Shown one piece after another: positions 60,139 to 64,000 of a DNA stretch of 64,000 bases. This stretch comes from Gemmatimonadota bacterium. Its GTDB lineage: Bacteria; Gemmatimonadota; Gemmatimonadetes; Gemmatimonadales; Gemmatimonadaceae. Within the stretch, counting starts at the first letter, position 1. Every line of letters begins with the position of its first letter. The stretch covers positions 186,001-250,000 of the forward strand of contig JACPPC010000007.1 in assembly GCA_016191225.1 (NCBI GenBank), read 5' to 3'. A model generated the notes under the pieces. The model made no database searches. It was not told where the DNA came from and worked only from the letters and a program-made list of their open reading frames with translations. Position numbers and translations under genes: made by a program.

Positions 60139-61220
60139 GTGCCGAGGACCCCGTTGGACGCCAGCCATTCGGCATTCAGGATCGAGGCGCCGGCGGCGCC
60201 GACGACGGTGTTGTGCCCCAGGGCGACCAGCCGCAGGTGGAGCAGCGGATCGGGGCGCACGCGCCCCACGGTCACGCTCATGCCGCGGCCCGCGTGCACG
60301 TCGCGCCGCGCCTGCGGCCGGTCGGGGGCACCGGCGATGACCAGCGGCTGCGCCGGCGCGCTGGGAAGGCCGCGCACGCCATCGGGCCCCGTCCAGCCGC
60401 GCAGCGCGTCCTCCGCCTGTTCCGGCGTGGGGCGTCGTTCGCACTCGATGCTGAGGCACGCGGTGTGGCCGTGCTCGACGGGCACGCGGTTGGCCTGCGC
60501 ACTCACGCCGAAGGTCGCGTGGGCGATGCTCGCCCCTCCCGCGCCGATGGCGCCGAGGATCTTGGGCAGCTCGGCCTCGATCTTCGGCTCCTCATCGGCG
60601 ATGTAGGGAATCACGCTGCCGAGAATGTCGAGCGACGGCACGCCGGGATAGCCGGCCCCCGAGATCGCCTGCAGCGTGGTGACGAACACCCGCTTCAGGC
60701 CGAATGCGCGATGCAGGGGGGCCAGCGCCATGGCCGCCACCGTGGCCGCGCAGTTGGCGTTGGTGACGAGCGCCCCCGTCCACCCGCGCGCCGCCCGCTG
60801 CCCGGCGAGGATCGCCAGGTGGTCGGCGTTCACGTCCGGCACCACGAGCGGAACATCGAAGTCCATCCGGTGGTTCCTCGCATTGCTCAGCACCACGCGC
60901 CCGGCGCGGGCGAACGCCAGCTCCGCGCTGCCCGCGATCCCCGAGTCGAGCGCCGAGAAGACGATCGGCGAGAGCACCTCGTCGGGGTGGCAGCCCTTCA
61001 CCACCAGGCCGGCCACGGCGGCGGGGAGCGGGCCCTCGAGCCACTGGGCCGCGTCGCGGTACGCCCGGCCGGCCGAGCGCTCCGATGCCGCGACCTCGGC
61101 GATCGCGAACCAGGGATGGTCGGCGAGCAGGCGAATGAAGGTCTGCCCCACGGCGCCGGTGGCCCCGAGGACCGCCACCGGCCAGCGCCGCCCGTCGCGC
61201 GGCCCGCGCCCCGCGCTCAT
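60135..61220 (-). CDS. asd: Aspartate-semialdehyde dehydrogenase (archaeal/fungal-like type)
   Basis: Reduces aspartyl phosphate to the semialdehyde. 361 residues with VAVLGATGAVGQTF and the nucleophilic Cys in VTNANCAAT. That active-site context (S/T-N-x-N-C-A/S-x) and the VEHGHTACLSIE segment match the archaeal/fungal ASADH branch rather than the E. coli type with GNCT. ATG at 61220 overlaps the dapE-like stop (ATGA). Confidence 0.94.
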   Translation of the reverse strand: MSAGRGPRDGRRWPVAVLGATGAVGQTFIRLLADHPWFAIAEVAASERSAGRAYRDAAQWLEGPLPAAVAGLVVKGCHPDEVLSPIVFSALDSGIAGSAELAFARAGRVVLSNARNHRMDFDVPLVVPDVNADHLAILAGQRAARGWTGALVTNANCAATVAAMALAPLHRAFGLKRVFVTTLQAISGAGYPGVPSLDILGSVIPYIADEEPKIEAELPKILGAIGAGGASIAHATFGVSAQANRVPVEHGHTACLSIECERRPTPEQAEDALRGWTGPDGVRGLPSAPAQPLVIAGAPDRPQARRDVHAGRGMSVTVGRVRPDPLLHLRLVALGHNTVVGAAGASILNAEWLASNGVLGT

Positions 61221-62221
61221 GCGAGCAGCGCGCGCACGATGCGCACGTAGGCGTCAACGCTCGCGCGGAGCTCGGCCACGCTCACCTGCTCCTCCGTGGT
61301 GTGCGCCACGTGGATCGAGCCGGGGCCGAACAGCAGCGGCGTGCCCCACCGCGACAGGAGCGGAATGTCGGAGGTGTACGCGACCGGCACGACGTCGAAC
61401 CCCGGAATCACGTGGAAGCGCTGCGCGGGAATGAACGAGCCCCACTCGATCTCCGCCTTCCCCTCCGCCCACTCCTCGATCAATGCCCGCACCGGCTCGG
61501 GGTCGCCCACGAGGCGGAACATGACCTCGGCCTCGGCGAAACCGGGAACGACGTTGGCCTCGGTGCCGGCGTGCAGCACGCCGACATTGTACGTGGTGTC
61601 GCCGAGCACCGGATCCCGCGGCCAGTCGATGGGGCGCAGCTGGCGGAGGAGGTCGAGCATCGGCTCGATGGCCGACTGCCCGAGGTGGGGATAGGCCGAG
61701 TGGGCCTCGCGGCCGCGGATGCGGACCATCACGCGCTGCGAGCCCTTGCAGCCGCTGGCGAGCTTGCTCTCGGTCGGCTCGCCGTTCACGAGAAAGGCGC
61801 TGGTGGCCGGCAGGTGGTTGGCGGCGCGGGCGCCGTCGCTCCCCTTCTCCTCGCCGATCACGAACAGCAGGTCGACACGCTCCTCGCCCGACTGCACCAG
61901 CTGGTCGGCGGCGACGAGCATCGCGGCGGCGATCCCCTTGGCGTCGCTCGCGCCCCGGCCGCGCAGGGTGCCCGCGTGCTGGTCGCCGGCAAGGGTGGGG
62001 GGGATGTACGGCGGCACCGTGTCGAGGTGCGTGCTCAGCGTCACCGCGCCGAGCCCGCGCGACGCCCAGACGTTGCCCCGCCCCGGCGAGACCTCCTGCA
62101 CCGTCACGTTCCAGCCGCGCGACACGAGCCAGCGCGAGGCGAACTCCACGGCCCTCCCCTCGCGGCCGGTGGTGGATTCGATCGCCAGCAGTTCGGCGGC
62201 GAGGGCGACGACGTCGGTCAT
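61217..62221 (-). CDS. dapE: M20 metallopeptidase, probable succinyl-diaminopimelate desuccinylase
   Basis: Di-zinc amidohydrolase of 334 residues. Metal and catalytic sites: STHLDTVPPYIPP (His, Asp), GRGASDAKG (bridging Asp), GEEKGSD (catalytic Glu pair) and late His in HVAHTTEEQV. Family members act on succinyl-DAP, acetylornithine or acetyl-lysine. Position at the head of a DAP operon that includes dapD argues for DapE, though ArgE/LysK-like activity is possible. TAGCTT lies 8 nt before the ATG. Confidence 0.85.
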   Translation of the reverse strand: MTDVVALAAELLAIESTTGREGRAVEFASRWLVSRGWNVTVQEVSPGRGNVWASRGLGAVTLSTHLDTVPPYIPPTLAGDQHAGTLRGRGASDAKGIAAAMLVAADQLVQSGEERVDLLFVIGEEKGSDGARAANHLPATSAFLVNGEPTESKLASGCKGSQRVMVRIRGREAHSAYPHLGQSAIEPMLDLLRQLRPIDWPRDPVLGDTTYNVGVLHAGTEANVVPGFAEAEVMFRLVGDPEPVRALIEEWAEGKAEIEWGSFIPAQRFHVIPGFDVVPVAYTSDIPLLSRWGTPLLFGPGSIHVAHTTEEQVSVAELRASVDAYVRIVRALLA

Positions 62222-62229
62222 GGCGCGGA

Positions 62230-62235
62230 AAGCTA
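62230..62235 (-). promoter_or_regulatory. Probable -10 box of the dapE-to-aroA operon
   Basis: TAGCTT on the minus strand, 8 nt before the ATG; CTGCCA at 18-bp spacing is a possible -35. It drives the first of at least eight coupled genes. Confidence 0.5.
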
Positions 62236-62276
62236 AGGGCGCCCGGTGCGTGGTGGCAGCGCCCGCTGCACGCTGA

Positions 62277-62282
62277 TATCGT
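62277..62282 (+). promoter_or_regulatory. Probable -10 box of the diheme cytochrome gene
   Basis: TATCGT, 6 nt before the ATG at 62289; no clear -35. Divergent from the dapE box in a 67-bp gap. Confidence 0.35.
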
Positions 62283-62288
62283 GCACGC

Positions 62289-63173
62289 ATGGCAGACATC
62301 GCTCCGTCCCTCCTGCTCGCCGCGCTGTTCGCAACCGGCTGCAGGATCCAGGACGACGCCTCGTTCCGGCGCGCGACCGCCGACCGCACCGGCGCCGGTG
62401 CCGTGGCGGGCGCCGCGTCACCGGCCGCCGCCGAGGCCGCCGAGGGAGCGATCGCCGAGGGGCCGGTCGGCGCCTCGGTGCGGCGCGGACGGGCGATCGT
62501 GCTCGCCACCCGCGACTCCCTGCCGCGGTTCGTCGGCAACGGGCTGCGCTGCGCCAGCTGCCACCTCGACGAGGGACGACGGCCGTTCGCGATGCCGTTC
62601 ACCGGCCTGATGGCCCGGTACCCGCAGTACCGCCGGCGCGGTGACCGCATCGAGCGGCTCGAGGACAAGGTGAACGACTGCTTTCGGCGGTCGATGGCGG
62701 GCCGGCCGCTGCCGTGGGAATCGACGGCGATGCGCGACCTGATCGCCTACTTCGCCCACCTGTCGCGCGGGGTGCCCGTCGGCACCGCGGTGGCGGGGCA
62801 GAGCGTGGACTCGATTCGGGGCGCGGTGCGCGGCGACACGGCCCGCGGGCGAACCGTCTATGTCGCCAATTGCGCCCGGTGCCACGGAGCCGGGGGCGAG
62901 GGCTCCGTGCTCGGCACCCCCGTGTGGGGGCCGCGGTCGTTCACGATCGGTGCCGGCATGGCCCGCTGGCGCGTCGCGGCGGCCTTCGTGCGCCACAACA
63001 TGCCGAACGACCGCAGGGAGTCGCTCTCCGACCAGGAGGCGGTGGACGTGGCGACCTTTCTCCTGTCGATGCCGCGACGGGACTTCGCGGGCAAGGAGCG
63101 CGACTGGCCGCAGGGAAATCCTCCCGACGACGCCCCGTACCGAACGACGCGCCGCGCCAACATTCCACGCTGA
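62289..63173 (+). CDS. tsdA: TsdA-like diheme cytochrome c (thiosulfate dehydrogenase family)
   Basis: Periplasmic cytochrome of 294 residues with two c-type domains. TsdA oxidises thiosulfate to tetrathionate or the reverse. Lipoprotein-type signal (LFATGC, Cys18). Heme 1 is C88-A-S-C-H92; the unusual axial Cys of TsdA corresponds to Cys131 in KVNDCFRRSMAGRPLP. VGNGLRCASCHLDEGRRPFAMPFTG and ARYPQYRRRGDRIERLEDK are family blocks. Heme 2 is C195-A-R-C-H199 with likely Met in RHNMP. A Tat protein gene follows by 19 bp. Family is clear; direction of catalysis is not. Confidence 0.85.
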   Translation: MADIAPSLLLAALFATGCRIQDDASFRRATADRTGAGAVAGAASPAAAEAAEGAIAEGPVGASVRRGRAIVLATRDSLPRFVGNGLRCASCHLDEGRRPFAMPFTGLMARYPQYRRRGDRIERLEDKVNDCFRRSMAGRPLPWESTAMRDLIAYFAHLSRGVPVGTAVAGQSVDSIRGAVRGDTARGRTVYVANCARCHGAGGEGSVLGTPVWGPRSFTIGAGMARWRVAAAFVRHNMPNDRRESLSDQEAVDVATFLLSMPRRDFAGKERDWPQGNPPDDAPYRTTRRANIPR

Positions 63174-63192
63174 CCTCCCCAGGAGCGACCAG

Positions 63193-63858
63193 ATGACCGT
63201 GACGGAACGACGCAGCTTCCTCCAGCGGCTCGCCGCTGGCGCCCTCGCCCTCGCCGCGTCGCCCGTGGCGGCGCGCGCCGCTTCCGCGGCGCCCGCCAGC
63301 CCGTCGCCGCTCGCCGAATGGGACGAGAAGTGGATGGACGCGCTGGCCGGCAAGTACCGACAGTTCTTCGACCTCTCGGCGGTGCGCGACGCCGGGGTGC
63401 TGACGCCGGTGCGCAATTTCTACAACGCGTACCGCGACGCCTACGGCACGAGGGACAGCGACGTGAACGCGGTGGTCGGCCTGCATGGCGGCGCCGCGGC
63501 GATGGCGTTCACGGACAGCGCCTGGGCCAGGTTCCGCCTCGGCCAGCAGTCGAACATCACCGACGACGCGACCAGGGCCCCGGCGCTGGCGAACATCTTC
63601 CTGGCCCCCGCGGCCCCGTTCACGCCGGACACCGGCGTCACGGCGCTGCAGGGGCGGGGTGCGGTCTTCTGCCTCTGCAACAACTCGCTGGCACGGATCA
63701 CGCGGCTCCTCGAGGCGGGCGGCTACGGCAAGGCCGACGCCCTGCGCGCGGAGCTGCTGGGCCAGCACCTGGTGCCGGGGGTCGTGCTCGTGCCGGCCAT
63801 GATGGTGACCGCCAACCGGCTGCAGATGCGCGGGGTGAGCTACCTCAAGCTGGGGTGA
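63193..63858 (+). CDS. Tat-exported DsrE/F-like protein
   Basis: 221 residues with a twin-arginine signal (RRSFLQRLAAGALALAASP). The rest resembles the DsrE/F sulfur-relay fold: an early strand-turn with VVGLHGGAAAMAF, a Cys pair in GAVFCLCNNSLARI where many DsrE-like proteins carry their conserved Cys, and the closing LVPGVVLVPAMMVTANRLQMRGVSYLKLG. AGGAGC lies before the ATG. With the TsdA-like gene upstream it suggests a periplasmic sulfur function. Fold call is by pattern, so moderate confidence. Confidence 0.68.
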   Translation: MTVTERRSFLQRLAAGALALAASPVAARAASAAPASPSPLAEWDEKWMDALAGKYRQFFDLSAVRDAGVLTPVRNFYNAYRDAYGTRDSDVNAVVGLHGGAAAMAFTDSAWARFRLGQQSNITDDATRAPALANIFLAPAAPFTPDTGVTALQGRGAVFCLCNNSLARITRLLEAGGYGKADALRAELLGQHLVPGVVLVPAMMVTANRLQMRGVSYLKLG

Positions 63859-64000
63859 GCCGTCGATCGCACCGGGGTGCGAGCGGCACGGGCGGTCAGC
63901 GTGCCGATCCTGATGGCGCCGATCGCGGCGTCGGCGGCCCCATAGCGGGGCCGGCGGCAGGGTATCTTGCAACGCGGACCTGACCACGGAGCGGAATCCA
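63859..64000. other. Intergenic end of window with a promoter-like box
   Basis: No gene start is visible. TATCTT at 63963-63968 resembles the -10 boxes seen elsewhere and may serve a gene beyond the window. No hairpin strong enough to call a terminator was seen. Confidence 0.3.

Overview
The window is high-GC DNA of about 70 % or more, densely packed and mostly coding. The gene content points to a Gram-negative (diderm) bacterium: DAP pathway for peptidoglycan, ADP-heptose epimerase for LPS, Tat-, Sec- and lipoprotein-exported proteins, and rod-shape genes. The protein flavours fit Gemmatimonadota best: a Ser/Thr kinase with a TPR-like tail, DUF3857-transglutaminase and VPS10/BNR-repeat secreted proteins, Ala/Arg-rich tails on housekeeping proteins. 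That placement is an inference from family flavour, not from a marker tree. No rRNA, tRNA, CRISPR array, insertion sequence or phage gene was recognised.

Layout. 0-7 kb (minus strand): accD, then the rod-shape operon mreB-mreC-mreD-mrdA-rodA behind a clear promoter. 7-11.7 kb: a RamB/ScfR-type regulator divergent from the glyoxylate-shunt pair aceB-aceA. 11.7-15.2 kb: Ser/Thr protein kinase overlapping dut. 15.2-20.4 kb: rpsO-pnp-M16 protease and ald. 20.4-28.8 kb: a degraded gene and the growth run rplM-rpsI-rpsB-tsf-pyrH-frr-cdsA-dxr-rseP, which lacks uppS at its usual place. 28.9-31.3 kb: membrane hybrid histidine kinase. 31.3-36.5 kb: acyl-CoA carboxylase set pccB / biotin carboxylase / RNA m5U methyltransferase / biotin carrier, in which the alpha subunit looks split in two by the methyltransferase gene. 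36.5-41.6 kb: DUF3857-transglutaminase protein, then an NTF2-like protein / PQQ alcohol dehydrogenase / cytochrome c operon. 41.6-48.5 kb: large VPS10-like protein, pilin-like protein, hldD, plsY, and a membrane plus secreted protein pair. 48.5-51.4 kb: lower-GC segment with three secreted or lipoprotein hypotheticals. 51.4-62.2 kb (minus): dapE-asd-lysC-dapB-dapA-dapD-tyrA-aroA-cmk-rpsA, nearly all joined by 1-4 nt overlaps. 62.3-63.9 kb: TsdA-like diheme cytochrome and a Tat-exported DsrE-like protein.

How it works together. Most of the window is core growth machinery (translation, cell wall, phospholipid, lysine/DAP and aromatic synthesis, cell shape) in long, translationally coupled minus-strand operons. 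The ribosomal and mreB operons have good two-part promoters (TTGaCc-N17-TANNTT) 40-120 nt upstream of the gene. Many other first genes carry a TANNNT box only 5-8 nt before the start codon, which suggests leaderless mRNAs. The plus-strand islands look like respiratory and catabolic accessories: glyoxylate shunt with its regulator, a lanthanide-type PQQ dehydrogenase with its cytochrome, and a thiosulfate-oxidising cytochrome with a sulfur-relay-like partner.
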